Below, one piece after another: positions 22,816 to 30,809 of a stretch of DNA of 30,809 nt. A program made the position numbers and the translations under genes. The stretch lies in IMG/VR virus record IMGVR_UViG_3300021365_000064, positions 1-30,809 of that record; one strand, 5' to 3'. The notes beneath the pieces were generated by a model that saw nothing but the letters and a program-made list of their open reading frames with translations, was not told where the DNA came from and ran no database searches. Each line of letters begins with the position of its first letter. The first letter of the stretch is position 1. The DNA comes from a virus.

Positions 22816-23546
22816 AGTTTTGTTATTTGTTTTTGTTTTTTATTATATTCTTGTTTTCTTAATAGTCTAGCCATCCAAGCATTCATTAAAGCGTCTTGTT
22901 CGTCTTGTCCCTTCTTAGCGTACAAAGCTACAACAGCTTCCCAAGTGTATCCGTGTTCGTCCAACCACTTCTTAGCAGTCACAGCTCCTACTCCTTTTGC
23001 ACCACTGAATCCATCTGTTGAATCTCCCATCAGTGCTTGTAGTAGGTGGAAGTTATCTGCTTCTTCTTCAGTAGGTTCATGGTATTCTTCTTTGTTATAA
23101 TCATAGAAGATTCCTGGTACTCCTTTGAAGTCCTTATCTATTGACACAATGATTCTCTTGTCTAACCTGTTCGGTCTTTCAGTAGCTAAGATACTTAACA
23201 CATCATCTGCTTCTACATTAGCCCACAGTTGTGCATCTAGTTCCTCTATCATCCACTGCTTCATAGGCTTTAAGATGATAGGTAGTACTGACTTCCTTCT
23301 GTTAGATTTATAATCAGGGAATAGTTTCCTTCGGAAGTTTGCTCGGTCACTAAGTGCTAACACTACTTCATCTGCTTTGAGTAGGTCTTTGAATTGTTCT
23401 ATCCTTCCTAGTACTCTTTGCTTTGCTACTGCCATGTCTGCGTGTACAGTCCAAAGCTCCTCTTCCCATTGTATATTTTCTTGTGCTATGATTGACGATT
23501 CAAATGCTAACACATCAGCGTCAATTAGTATGGTTGTTTTACTCAT
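22617..23546 (-). CDS. 5'-3' exonuclease (gp6-like)
   Basis: A 309-residue FEN/PIN-type nuclease (T7 gp6 is 300) for primer removal, recombination and host DNA breakdown. Motifs: TILIDADVLAFESS (first acidic site), VVLALSDRANFRRKLFPDYK and SNRRK (DNA-binding arch), VEADDVLSILA (second acidic cluster), IIVSIDKDFKGVPG (third), and GDSTDGFSGAKGVGAVTA (helix-hairpin-helix and last Asp residues). The T7-like core ends near KKQKQITKLWTP, about residue 245. The last 65 residues are low-complexity (TKKEANSTETTTGTTDSHS) and are read over the start of the diphosphohydrolase-like gene. The start overlaps the upstream gene by 8 nt. Confidence 0.94.
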   Translation of the reverse strand: MSKTTILIDADVLAFESSIIAQENIQWEEELWTVHADMAVAKQRVLGRIEQFKDLLKADEVVLALSDRANFRRKLFPDYKSNRRKSVLPIILKPMKQWMIEELDAQLWANVEADDVLSILATERPNRLDKRIIVSIDKDFKGVPGIFYDYNKEEYHEPTEEEADNFHLLQALMGDSTDGFSGAKGVGAVTAKKWLDEHGYTWEAVVALYAKKGQDEQDALMNAWMARLLRKQEYNKKQKQITKLWTPKNYQTLERKNIMPLVRSVTGLLDGDDSALFLQSPFAPLPDDTKKEANSTETTTGTTDSHSVD

Positions 23547-24054
23547 AGAATATGCTCCAGTTCTCTTGGTATTTTTTATATCTTGATTTACTTTGCGGTA
23601 ATACGCTCAACTTTATAGATAATGCTTTTATTTGTTTTCTTGGTATCATCCACCAAGTGTCTTCAGGTATAACGTAGCATCCTACTACATCTATAGTATC
23701 ACACATGGAAGCCTTCTGAGCTAGTCCTGTACTTGTGCTCAATGCATAACTATTAGTCGATGACTTATGTGTTGTTGATTTAATCTGTACCTTTAATACA
23801 CCAGCAGGGCAAGTGACAATGAAGTCCCAAGGCATAGGTGTGGTAGGTACGTGAGGTTCAAAGTCTCTCTCTAGACATTCTGTTATAAACCTTGATTCTG
23901 ATATTGCTCCTATCCTCTGCGAGTTTGATGAAGGCATTTCATTGTTGTTGTGTTGATTCTTCCAGTCCCAAGAGACATCTAAATCAGTTGTATCATACAA
24001 GTTTGCAAGGGACAAGTAGTAATCGTATTCAAGTTCTAGTGTGTCTGTGACCAT
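23539..24054 (-). CDS. PD-(D/E)XK nuclease-like protein (PDDEXK_5 / I-Ssp6803I-like)
   Basis: A 171-residue protein between DNA polymerase and exonuclease genes. Residues 48-61 (IGAISESRFITECL) form the first helix with Glu53. Then PMPWDFIV carries Asp77, and VLKVQIKSTT carries Gln90-x-Lys92. The E ... D ... QxK pattern with these spacings fits the PDDEXK_5 group that includes the homing enzyme I-Ssp6803I. The first 45 residues and last 50 show no motif. It could be a free-standing homing nuclease beside the polymerase gene, or a recombination/repair nuclease now fixed in the replication cluster. It overlaps the polymerase end by 19 nt. Family call is fairly good; role is inference. Confidence 0.72.
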   Translation of the reverse strand: MVTDTLELEYDYYLSLANLYDTTDLDVSWDWKNQHNNNEMPSSNSQRIGAISESRFITECLERDFEPHVPTTPMPWDFIVTCPAGVLKVQIKSTTHKSSTNSYALSTSTGLAQKASMCDTIDVVGCYVIPEDTWWMIPRKQIKALSIKLSVLPQSKSRYKKYQENWSIFYE

Positions 24055-25910
24055 GACTCTCCTATCTTATACTCACCATCCATAGGACAGTTTAACTTTA
24101 ACTCTTTACCTGCTGCCTTGATTGCTTGTACTGCTAACTGTCCGTATGTCTCAGCTTTCTCAGGTAGTACTTCAGCTTGGAACTCATCATGTATATTACC
24201 TACGAATGAATAGTCCCTGCCGTGTTGCCATTCAAGACTCTGTAGTTTGCTGTACAACTTTATCAAAGCTACCTTCATAACTACAGCACCTGCTGATTGA
24301 AGTAACATGTTAAGTGCAGAGTGTGGACTTCTAATAGGAAGTATCCTTCCATCTATACCCACCAGTCTTTTACTTCGTGTTACTTTTTGTTCGATACCTT
24401 TCTTCAATATCTTCAAAGCAGGTAAGTTAGAAAGGAACTTCATCTTTAATATCTTTCCTTCCTTTAGACTACCACCTACTATCTCTCCAATCTTTCCATC
24501 TCCTGCTCCGTAAAGGAATCCATAGATGAATGTCTTAGCTTGATCCCTAGTCTTTAACCCTGCTGCTTTCTGATTCACAGTGTGGATGTCTCCTTCTAGT
24601 ATATTCCTAGCGTACTCTCCACCATCCCAGTTAGCTAAGTAGTGAGCAAGCATACGAAGTTCTAACCCACTCGCGTCACAACCTACTAATTTATATCCAC
24701 TCTTAGCGATGAATAAACTACGGCACTCTTCACCATAAGGAACTCTACCAGCAGGTACTTGAGCTAGGTTAGGCGAGGAGTGAGTACATCTACCTGTGAC
24801 TGCACCGTTTGTATTGACTCGTCCGTGTATCCTGCCATTCTTAACTAGCTTAAGCCATCCATTCTTGCCGTCAGCTAATTGTCCTAGTCGTTTGACTACT
24901 AATAGATACTCTAATAAAAGCTCGGCAGCTGGATGGCTTATTTTTTTAAGAGTAGCTTCGTCTACCTTTACAGTCTCTCCGTCATTACTAACTGGAAGTT
25001 CAATCCCTAGTTCCTTAAATCTTTCTTTGATCTGTAAGCGACTGCCAGGATTAAACGGTGTTACTTTTTCTTGTGTCCCGATAGACTCAGCATCTTTAAC
25101 TAGGTTCTGTACCATACCTCTTTTCTTAAGTATATCTTTTAACTTAGCTTTGGTAGGTGCATTGATTATCTCTACTCCATCCATGTGTTCAATCTTTAAG
25201 GACCATCCAGCAGAGGACTTCATCTTTTCAACTTTAGGTTCAAACATTTTTTGCAGTTCATCCTTCAAGCGAGCAGATACAGTGTTAAGTTTTTGTTCTA
25301 ACTGTTCAGCTTTATCCACATCAAACTCAAACCCGTTGCTTTCCTGTAGTCTGATGATGTAAGCGAACCAATGTTCTACTGCTAACATCTTCTTACTAGG
25401 GTTCTGATTTATTAGGTACTCATATAATGTCTTTGTTACTATGACATCTCGTTCACAGTACTTCTTCATGTCTTCATTGTAACTATCCCAAGCACCTTCT
25501 TCTTCTCCGTAAGATAGCTTTAATATCTCACCCATCCTGAGACCCCAGGCTTTTAAGCTGTGACTACCAATCATTTTAGTGTCAAAATTTTTCCTACTAA
25601 AATCATCTTCCTTTAAGTCTGGATTCAAACACCTACTCATAACGAGGGTGTCTTGTACTTGGACTAAAGGAGGATAGAAGTTATACAGTTTAGATAGGGC
25701 AGGTAGGTCAAAGCCTATGATGTTATGACCGATGATCTTGTCTGCTTTGCTTAACATATCTAGTCCTGCCCTCATGCCATCACCCTCAAAGGTAACCATC
25801 TTACCTCCTATTGGATCATACACACTCATGCAATGACAGACTTTTAAATCATTTAGATTAGTGAAGTCTTCAATGCCGTTGGTTTCTATATCAAAGAATA
25901 GTATTTTCAT
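24036..25910 (-). CDS. DNA polymerase, family A with 3'-5' exonuclease (gp5-like)
   Basis: A 624-residue replicative polymerase (T7 gp5 is 704). The exonuclease domain starts at once: LFFDIETNGIED (Asp, Glu), then IIGHNIIGFDLPAL and KYCERDVIVTKTLY. Polymerase motifs: HGRVNTNGAVTGRCTHSSPN, motif A GCDASGLELRMLAHYLANWD, motif B RDQAKTFIYGFLYGAGDGKI, LLQSAGAVVMKVALI and motif C FVGNIHDEFQAEV. The Tyr in the O-helix (KTFIYGF) equals T7 Tyr526. The thumb region where T7 has its thioredoxin-binding loop differs strongly, so processivity partner is unclear. ATG 25910 has no Shine-Dalgarno sequence and lies 4 nt after the primase gene. Confidence 0.97.
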   Translation of the reverse strand: MKILFFDIETNGIEDFTNLNDLKVCHCMSVYDPIGGKMVTFEGDGMRAGLDMLSKADKIIGHNIIGFDLPALSKLYNFYPPLVQVQDTLVMSRCLNPDLKEDDFSRKNFDTKMIGSHSLKAWGLRMGEILKLSYGEEEGAWDSYNEDMKKYCERDVIVTKTLYEYLINQNPSKKMLAVEHWFAYIIRLQESNGFEFDVDKAEQLEQKLNTVSARLKDELQKMFEPKVEKMKSSAGWSLKIEHMDGVEIINAPTKAKLKDILKKRGMVQNLVKDAESIGTQEKVTPFNPGSRLQIKERFKELGIELPVSNDGETVKVDEATLKKISHPAAELLLEYLLVVKRLGQLADGKNGWLKLVKNGRIHGRVNTNGAVTGRCTHSSPNLAQVPAGRVPYGEECRSLFIAKSGYKLVGCDASGLELRMLAHYLANWDGGEYARNILEGDIHTVNQKAAGLKTRDQAKTFIYGFLYGAGDGKIGEIVGGSLKEGKILKMKFLSNLPALKILKKGIEQKVTRSKRLVGIDGRILPIRSPHSALNMLLQSAGAVVMKVALIKLYSKLQSLEWQHGRDYSFVGNIHDEFQAEVLPEKAETYGQLAVQAIKAAGKELKLNCPMDGEYKIGESWSQTH

Positions 25911-25914
25911 ATTT

Positions 25915-27516
25915 TTAAAACGGTGCTTTACCGTTATTGTTGGTTATTGTTTTGTCTTTGAATACCTCTTCATCTTCGGTGTAACGAGCACTGTCTGCAT
26001 TGTAATACAATGTAGTTGCCAATCCTGTCTCACCACTGAATCTATTTTTAAGTACTCTTACTTTTGTTTCGTTGCTGTCTTCTTTCTGTTGGTTTCTTTC
26101 TAGTCCTATCACCATGTCACTTAGTTGTGAGATTGAATGACTACCTCTCAGGTCACTTAACCTAGTAACTCCTCCCTCTTCATGTCCTCCTCCGTTAGGT
26201 GGTCTTCTAAGGTGAGATACTAACACCATTCCACATCCAGTCTCTTCCACTAAGCTTCGTAGTTGTGTCATTGTGTTATCAATTAACCTTCGTTCATCAT
26301 CTCCTTGGATACCACTAACTACAATAGATAGATGGTCAAGGAATATCCACTTACATCCTAGCCCTTTGCACAGGTAGCGTATCTTTGATAATAGATTATC
26401 ACTTTCTGTACTTCCGAAGTGGTCATAGGTATAGAAGTTTCCGTTACCTACAGTCTCATCGAATGCTTTTCGTAACTCCTTCTCAGTCAAGGTGTTCTCC
26501 ATGTGAAGAGGTTTCTTAATGTGGATACCCATGATACCTAACGCTGTCCTTCTAACACTCTCTTCAAGTGCGATGTAACCTACCGTCTCTCCAAGTCCAA
26601 GAAGGTGGTGACAGACTTCGCGACAGAACAAGGACTTACCTATCCCTGACCCAGCACAAAGTGTTACCAGTTCTCCTCTTCTAATACCGTGTGTCATTTC
26701 ATTTAACGAGAGGTAAGGATAAGGTTGGCACTCTGAAGTGTCTTCCTTTATGACTGCTTGCCATATCTCTTCTCCTCCTACTATCCCATCAGGTCTATAC
26801 TCTCTCGCTTGCCACAAGCAATTAACTAACTCTTCGCTACGCTTGGCTACGATCATATCACTAGCATCTTTTAACGGTAGCTCTGCGATGGATGCCTTGC
26901 CTGGAGTTAGAAGACCAGCACATTCTGTTGCTCCCTTTCTTCCTGGATCATCATTATCAAAGCAGAAGATTACTTTTTGAAAGGACTCTAACCAATCGAT
27001 TGATTGACTAACGTACTTCTTTGCTGCTCCTGCTCCATTCGGTACAGATACTACTGCCCACTTGTTTCCGAATGCTTGTGAAATACTTAACGCATCCACC
27101 TCACCCTCACACACCACTACTCTTCTTCCTCCATCCTTCCAAAGGTGCTGACCATATAAGCCTAGCAACTCTCCTCGAATGTGGAATTGTTTATTCGCAG
27201 TGCGTATCTTTTGTCCTACTAATGTGCCATCTCTACTTCTATAGTTCGCTATCTGGACAGGTTCTTTATTGAAGTATCCAATTTGATACCCCCACTTCTG
27301 ACAGGTCTCACTTGTTAAGTTCCTTCTTGTTATATCTGTGTACTTACCAGTAAGAAATGATGTTTCACTGTTGTTACTACTCACCTTTACAGTTCCTCCT
27401 TTAGGTCTACTGTATGTAGCACAGCTGAAACACATTGTGCTTCCGTCTGCGTTGACTCCGACAGCGTCACTCGACCCACACTTTGTACATTGCTGATGCG
27501 TGTTAGTGAAAGCCAT
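25915..27516 (-). CDS. Primase-helicase (gp4-like)
   Basis: A 533-residue replicative primase and DnaB-type helicase (T7 gp4 is 566). Zinc domain: Cys10, Cys13, Cys29, Cys32 (CTKCGSSD ... MCFSC). TOPRIM primase: RVVVCEGEVDALSISQAFG, then VIFCFDNDDPGRKGA. Helicase: Walker A LCAGSGIGKSLFCREV, the Glu in GYIALEESVRR, Walker B KWIFLDHLSIVVSG and VLVSHLRRPPNGGGHEEGG, then LRGSHSISQLSDMVIGLERN and VRVLKNRFSGETG. All parts needed for activity are present. The first 130 nt are shared with the endonuclease gene in another frame. No clear ribosome binding site. Confidence 0.97.
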   Translation of the reverse strand: MAFTNTHQQCTKCGSSDAVGVNADGSTMCFSCATYSRPKGGTVKVSSNNSETSFLTGKYTDITRRNLTSETCQKWGYQIGYFNKEPVQIANYRSRDGTLVGQKIRTANKQFHIRGELLGLYGQHLWKDGGRRVVVCEGEVDALSISQAFGNKWAVVSVPNGAGAAKKYVSQSIDWLESFQKVIFCFDNDDPGRKGATECAGLLTPGKASIAELPLKDASDMIVAKRSEELVNCLWQAREYRPDGIVGGEEIWQAVIKEDTSECQPYPYLSLNEMTHGIRRGELVTLCAGSGIGKSLFCREVCHHLLGLGETVGYIALEESVRRTALGIMGIHIKKPLHMENTLTEKELRKAFDETVGNGNFYTYDHFGSTESDNLLSKIRYLCKGLGCKWIFLDHLSIVVSGIQGDDERRLIDNTMTQLRSLVEETGCGMVLVSHLRRPPNGGGHEEGGVTRLSDLRGSHSISQLSDMVIGLERNQQKEDSNETKVRVLKNRFSGETGLATTLYYNADSARYTEDEEVFKDKTITNNNGKAPF

Positions 27517-27884
27517 GACTTTGGTACTTGTTTATGTGCATATAATATTCCTTTCTTTTCACACCACATTGCATAAGTAGTCTTACTACCTTTGCGTATT
27601 TTATTGTAGGCGTTTTGAAATAACAACCTGATGTCTAGCTCAGGATGTTGTTCTTTGATTAGTAAATGCTTAGACCTATCCTCCGTGACCCACCTTCCCT
27701 TGGTCTCTACTATGATTCCGTTGGGAAGAATGAAGTCAGGAGTGTAGGTACTAAGTCTCTTATACTCAATGACTAACGTCTCGTACTTGTAATCTATTCC
27801 GTGACGCTTTAACTGAGCAGCTATTCTCTCTTCAAACCCACTCCTAAAAGTCGGCAGTGAGGGTGTCTTCTTCTTCTTCGGCAT
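27387..27884 (-). CDS. Endonuclease I, Holliday-junction resolvase (gp3-like)
   Basis: A 165-residue nuclease that resolves branched DNA before packaging. The T7 active-site pattern is complete: FRSGFEERI (Glu18), YTPDFILPNGIIVETKGRW (Asp50, Glu60, Lys62), followed by KHLLIKEQHPELDIRLLFQN and YAMWCEKKGILYA, matching T7 gp3 closely. The start is ATG 27884 rather than the adjacent TTG 27887, and overlaps the ssDNA-binding protein end by about 40 nt. The last 40 or so residues lie over the primase start and look unlike gp3. Confidence 0.95.
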   Translation of the reverse strand: MPKKKKTPSLPTFRSGFEERIAAQLKRHGIDYKYETLVIEYKRLSTYTPDFILPNGIIVETKGRWVTEDRSKHLLIKEQHPELDIRLLFQNAYNKIRKGSKTTYAMWCEKKGILYAHKQVPKSWLSLTRISNVQSVGRVTLSESTQTEAQCVSAVLHTVDLKEEL

Positions 27885-28476
27885 CAAGTGCTTGGTCTAG
27901 GGTTTCACCTCCGTTAACATATCCACCTTCAACAGCAGTGAACCCAAATGAATCAGCTGCTTGTTCTGTGAACTCACCCTCTGACAACTCAATTACTTGA
28001 ACAGCTAATAACTCTAACGATAATCCTACTCCTAACAAGGAAGTGAACCAAGTCTTAGGGCGTACGTTAAGGCGTACCTTTGAACCACCTCGTACTATTG
28101 TTTCTTTGTCCCAAGGATTACCCTTTGAATCAAACAATCCAATTGAACGAGTGTACGTACTACCAGTCTTCTTACTTATTCCGTTAACAGGTTTCAACTT
28201 TGCTTTGAGGATGTAAGAATCTCCTTCAAGTTGAATAGGTAACTCATAGGACTTAGCTTTCTTACCAAGCTCCTCACTTTTCTCCAGTATTGCTTCTTCA
28301 AAGATAGGTTTGAGTTGCTTTACAATAACTTCACCTTCTTCTTTTGTTAACACTAAGCTACAGCTGTACTCACCACCCTCTACAAACTTAGTACTCGGTA
28401 TGTTAACCCAAGGATACTTAGCAATTCCTACAGGTGTAGTGATACTGTCTAATTTTGATCTACTTTTTATAGCCAT
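27844..28476 (-). CDS. Single-stranded DNA-binding protein (gp2.5-like)
   Basis: A 210-residue OB-fold protein (T7 gp2.5 is 232) that coats ssDNA and recruits polymerase and primase-helicase. Features: SITTPVGIAKYPWVNIPSTK and FVEGGEYSCSLVLTKEE at the N-terminus; PVNGISKKTGSTYTRSIGLF and VRGGSKVRLNVRPKTWFTS in the core; GVGLSLELLAVQVIEL as last strand; and an acidic tail ALDAEEEEDTLTADF ending in Phe. An acidic tail with terminal aromatic residue is the hallmark of gp2.5. It lies between RNA polymerase and endonuclease I as in T7. Confidence 0.92.
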   Translation of the reverse strand: MAIKSRSKLDSITTPVGIAKYPWVNIPSTKFVEGGEYSCSLVLTKEEGEVIVKQLKPIFEEAILEKSEELGKKAKSYELPIQLEGDSYILKAKLKPVNGISKKTGSTYTRSIGLFDSKGNPWDKETIVRGGSKVRLNVRPKTWFTSLLGVGLSLELLAVQVIELSEGEFTEQAADSFGFTAVEGGYVNGGETLDQALDAEEEEDTLTADF

Positions 28477-28501
28477 TTCTTTCTTCTTTCTATTTGTTGT
28501 T

Positions 28502-30809
28502 TTATGAGAACAGGTACTGGCAGTCGTTTAATGCAGACACGTCAAGTGTGCCTAGTTCTGTGCTGTCTTCCAGTTCGTTCGTTCCAGTTTGTGTAGCGAC
28601 TTCGTTGTTGAACTTATTCCCGATGTCGTTACTAAAAATCTCTTGGTATATCTCTCTCAATTGTTGGTGCATCTTCGGTGCGTTAGGGCTTTGAGTTGCA
28701 AAGCTGTCATGTATAGATGAGACATCACCTTTGAATTTGCAAGCTAAAAAATGTACCACACTAGCATCGATACTGTGTATCACGTTGGGTACAATAGCTT
28801 TAGCCATCTGAGAAGGACAAATTAAATCGTTATCTCTTCGGTACTTTACTTGAATGCTTTGCATGTTAAGGACAGATTTAACGTAAAGGTTATCCTTCTT
28901 AACAAGCTCCTGTTCAATAGGTAATCCAAAAGGTGAAGTCCACGTAAATTTTTTATCACACTTTCGTATTTGATTCTTCAATTTTTTCATGAAGGTAATC
29001 TGTTTACCAAGCATCCAATTTGCTACGTCATTAATCAAGGTAGCAAGGTAGAGCATAGCTTCCACATATTCAGTGTTACTAAATGGATTGACTCGTCCGT
29101 TACGGATCTCCCTTTTGAATACATCTTCTACTTCATCAACACTAGAGTAGCTATTCATTCCAAAAGGTTTACACATTACTATCTTCTTTACATACTTCCT
29201 TGTAATCCCCCACTTTAACCAGTCACCAGCAAGAGAGTGTCTGTGCTTATTAGTGTGTAGTCTAGTATTTACACGGTCACATATCTCTTGGTATAAATCT
29301 TTTGGTTTATCTTGTGGTACTAAGTTTGTCCACTCTCCAATCTCCTCATCTTTTAAAAGTAAAGATAGAATCTGTACACCATTACAAGTAGCGTCCATGT
29401 GACAAGGTAACCTCGTTTCAAATCCATATCCTTCCTCCTTAAATGCTTGGTATTCAAAACAAAACGCCAGGAAAGCCCAAGGATCAGAAGCTTCTTGCCA
29501 ATAGTCATTGTTAAAAGGATCAGATGCACATTCTTTTATCTCATTTTCGTGGTCTTTTACCCAAGCAATGCGTTCATCATAACTCCCCTTTGTACCCCAT
29601 ACATTTGCTCCGTGTATTAACAACCACCTACTCTCCTCCTCGTTAGTAATTGCTACGCTATTGTAAAACTCTAAGCAACTCCTTCCAAGGTCACAACTTT
29701 GTGGGTTAACATAGCTAGGTACATAATACACTCGTCCTCTGTAATCCATTTGAACTGGAAAGAAAAGCTTTTCCTTGTCGGCATATAACTTACAGACGTG
29801 TAGGATTTTTAAACACCTCATCCTTTGTCCGTTAGTCCGTTGGTTAAACTCATAGATATACTTAGCCTTCTTCTTCCACTCGATAAAAGCTTCAGGGTCT
29901 TTCTGTACTAGTCCTTCTACTGGGTCAAGTGGTTCAAGTAACTGACTCTTTTGCATAGCTCCAATGGACAAGTCATTTTCCCACGCCCATTGCATGACTT
30001 CGTATAACTTTTTATTCAATCGGTACGGTACATTTTGCAAGTTGTTTAAAGGTTCAAAAGCCTTGGATAAATCCCTCGACATATCACTTCGTTTCATGAT
30101 GGGAAGTTGTGGAAGTTCAATCGAACTGTACCCACCACCCCAGTTGTCATTCCATTCAATAGGTTTCTCAAGAGTAGCTAACCAAAAGGGAGACAAGACT
30201 TCACAGTGTTCATCATACTTCTTGATCCACTCGTACATCTTAGGGTTTGGAACTAGTATCTTCTTTGTCTTTCTACCTTGGCAGAATCGATCACGGACAG
30301 AAAACAAATTGGTTTGTAAGCGTATCACTTCTAATAACCAACACCCAATCACTGCTTTATGGTGTTGTTTAAAAAGATCAAAGCGTTTATACCTTCCTTG
30401 TTTGTGGAACTTCCTTTCCTTTGCCCAGAAGTGGGACATAAAACGATACCTACTCTTCGCATCTTTTCTATCCCTTTCAAGTAGCATCCAATCGCTTTTG
30501 TTCATGTGCTTTTTAAAGTAACGGACACGTACTTCATCCTCGATCGCCTTTGCCATTTCAAAACTCGCGGCAGTAATGTTTGGTTCGTCAATTAACAAAT
30601 CAAATAGCTTCTTAATGCCAAGATATGCAATCACACTGGGTTCTAAATCCCATACAAAAGGAAGCCATAAAGGAACAGGTGCGTCTGGCTTTGAACAGTC
30701 CTCAAAGTACCTAGCAATTGCATTCTCTACGTCCTCATGTATCGCTCGTCCTAGTCTCTTATAGCTTGGTTGTTCGGACAGGTAATTGTTATCTTTATAT
30801 ACCTCCTTC
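28502..30809 (-). CDS. Phage single-subunit RNA polymerase, N-terminus cut by window edge (gp1-like)
   Basis: Transcribes the phage middle and late genes from its own promoters. The frame is open to the right edge, giving at least 768 residues (T7 is 883). A GTG at 30634 is internal, since WLPFVWDLEPSVIAYLGIKK reads on through it. Motifs: FPVQMDYRGRVYYVPSYVNP, WLLIHGANVWG, DPWAFLAFCFEYQAF, HMDATCNGVQ (catalytic Asp, 29393-29395; T7 Asp537), GITRKYVKKIVM (T7 Arg627, Lys631), CKPFG (Phe at 29162-29164, where T7 has Tyr639), TSPFGLPI, NVIHSIDASVVHFL and SSIHDSFAT (T7 Asp812). It ends in DCQYLFS rather than FAFA. The gene before it is outside the window. Confidence 0.96.
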   Translation of the reverse strand, partial: KEVYKDNNYLSEQPSYKRLGRAIHEDVENAIARYFEDCSKPDAPVPLWLPFVWDLEPSVIAYLGIKKLFDLLIDEPNITAASFEMAKAIEDEVRVRYFKKHMNKSDWMLLERDRKDAKSRYRFMSHFWAKERKFHKQGRYKRFDLFKQHHKAVIGCWLLEVIRLQTNLFSVRDRFCQGRKTKKILVPNPKMYEWIKKYDEHCEVLSPFWLATLEKPIEWNDNWGGGYSSIELPQLPIMKRSDMSRDLSKAFEPLNNLQNVPYRLNKKLYEVMQWAWENDLSIGAMQKSQLLEPLDPVEGLVQKDPEAFIEWKKKAKYIYEFNQRTNGQRMRCLKILHVCKLYADKEKLFFPVQMDYRGRVYYVPSYVNPQSCDLGRSCLEFYNSVAITNEEESRWLLIHGANVWGTKGSYDERIAWVKDHENEIKECASDPFNNDYWQEASDPWAFLAFCFEYQAFKEEGYGFETRLPCHMDATCNGVQILSLLLKDEEIGEWTNLVPQDKPKDLYQEICDRVNTRLHTNKHRHSLAGDWLKWGITRKYVKKIVMCKPFGMNSYSSVDEVEDVFKREIRNGRVNPFSNTEYVEAMLYLATLINDVANWMLGKQITFMKKLKNQIRKCDKKFTWTSPFGLPIEQELVKKDNLYVKSVLNMQSIQVKYRRDNDLICPSQMAKAIVPNVIHSIDASVVHFLACKFKGDVSSIHDSFATQSPNAPKMHQQLREIYQEIFSNDIGNKFNNEVATQTGTNELEDSTELGTLDVSALNDCQYLFS

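Noticed and set aside
24796-25362. 188-residue open frame on the plus strand inside the DNA polymerase gene
   Set aside because: It lies wholly antisense to well-supported polymerase motifs, is Ser/Leu/Pro-rich as expected for a mirror frame, and no other plus-strand gene exists in the window.
29964-30521. 185-residue open frame on the plus strand inside the RNA polymerase gene
   Set aside because: Antisense to the polymerase N-terminal region, Cys/Phe/Ser-rich shadow composition, no start signal or neighbour on that strand.
1-30809. tRNA genes, CRISPR arrays, integrase and attachment site
   Set aside because: No cloverleaf-like run, spaced repeat array or recombinase motif was seen while reading; nearly all bases are accounted for by coding genes.

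Overview
The window is the greater part of a lytic T7-like podovirus genome (Autographiviridae type). It is AT-rich and very compact, and every gene lies on the minus strand. Reading from high to low coordinates (the direction of transcription), the order follows T7 closely: single-subunit RNA polymerase, ssDNA-binding protein, endonuclease I, primase-helicase, DNA polymerase, 5'-3' exonuclease, portal, scaffold, major capsid protein, tail tubular proteins A and B, internal virion proteins gp13 to gp16, tail fibre, small membrane proteins, small terminase and large terminase. Both edges cut genes: the RNA polymerase lacks its N-terminus at the right edge and the large terminase is cut about 150 residues in at the left edge. 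Low GC and several small families that I remember from marine phages suggest a marine host, perhaps of the SAR11 or cyanobacterial phage world. That host guess is inference only. I see no integrase, repressor, tRNA gene, CRISPR or insertion sequence.

Right third (about 22.0-30.8 kb): transcription takeover and DNA metabolism. The polymerase-exonuclease interval holds an extra PD-(D/E)XK nuclease-like gene. A dATP/dGTP diphosphohydrolase-like gene overlaps the exonuclease tail by 199 nt. Middle (about 12.1-22.0 kb): small genes including a proline-rich protein, a LamG-like adhesin, then portal, scaffold, a lipoprotein-like gene, capsid and tail tube. The capsid gene has the only two real non-coding gaps, one on each side: a 118-nt leader with an inverted repeat and a hairpin, and a 75-nt trailer with a terminator-like hairpin. 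This is the arrangement of phi10 and Tphi around T7 gene 10. Left third (1-12.1 kb): internal virion (ejection) proteins, tail fibre, a run of tiny genes likely including lysis functions, and the terminase pair.

The most interesting feature is the gp16-like ejection protein. It is encoded by two frames (6805-8868 and 3551-6889) joined only by a -1 frameshift. The second frame has no start codon for its first 110 codons, yet those codons encode an HExxH zinc-peptidase motif whose likely third ligand lies beyond the first ATG. The first frame also carries a GYF_2-like domain. The polymerase has Phe at the position of T7 RNA polymerase Tyr639, the residue that discriminates rNTP from dNTP. Many genes, including the capsid gene, lack an obvious Shine-Dalgarno sequence; gp13, gp14, gp15 and tail tubular B have one.
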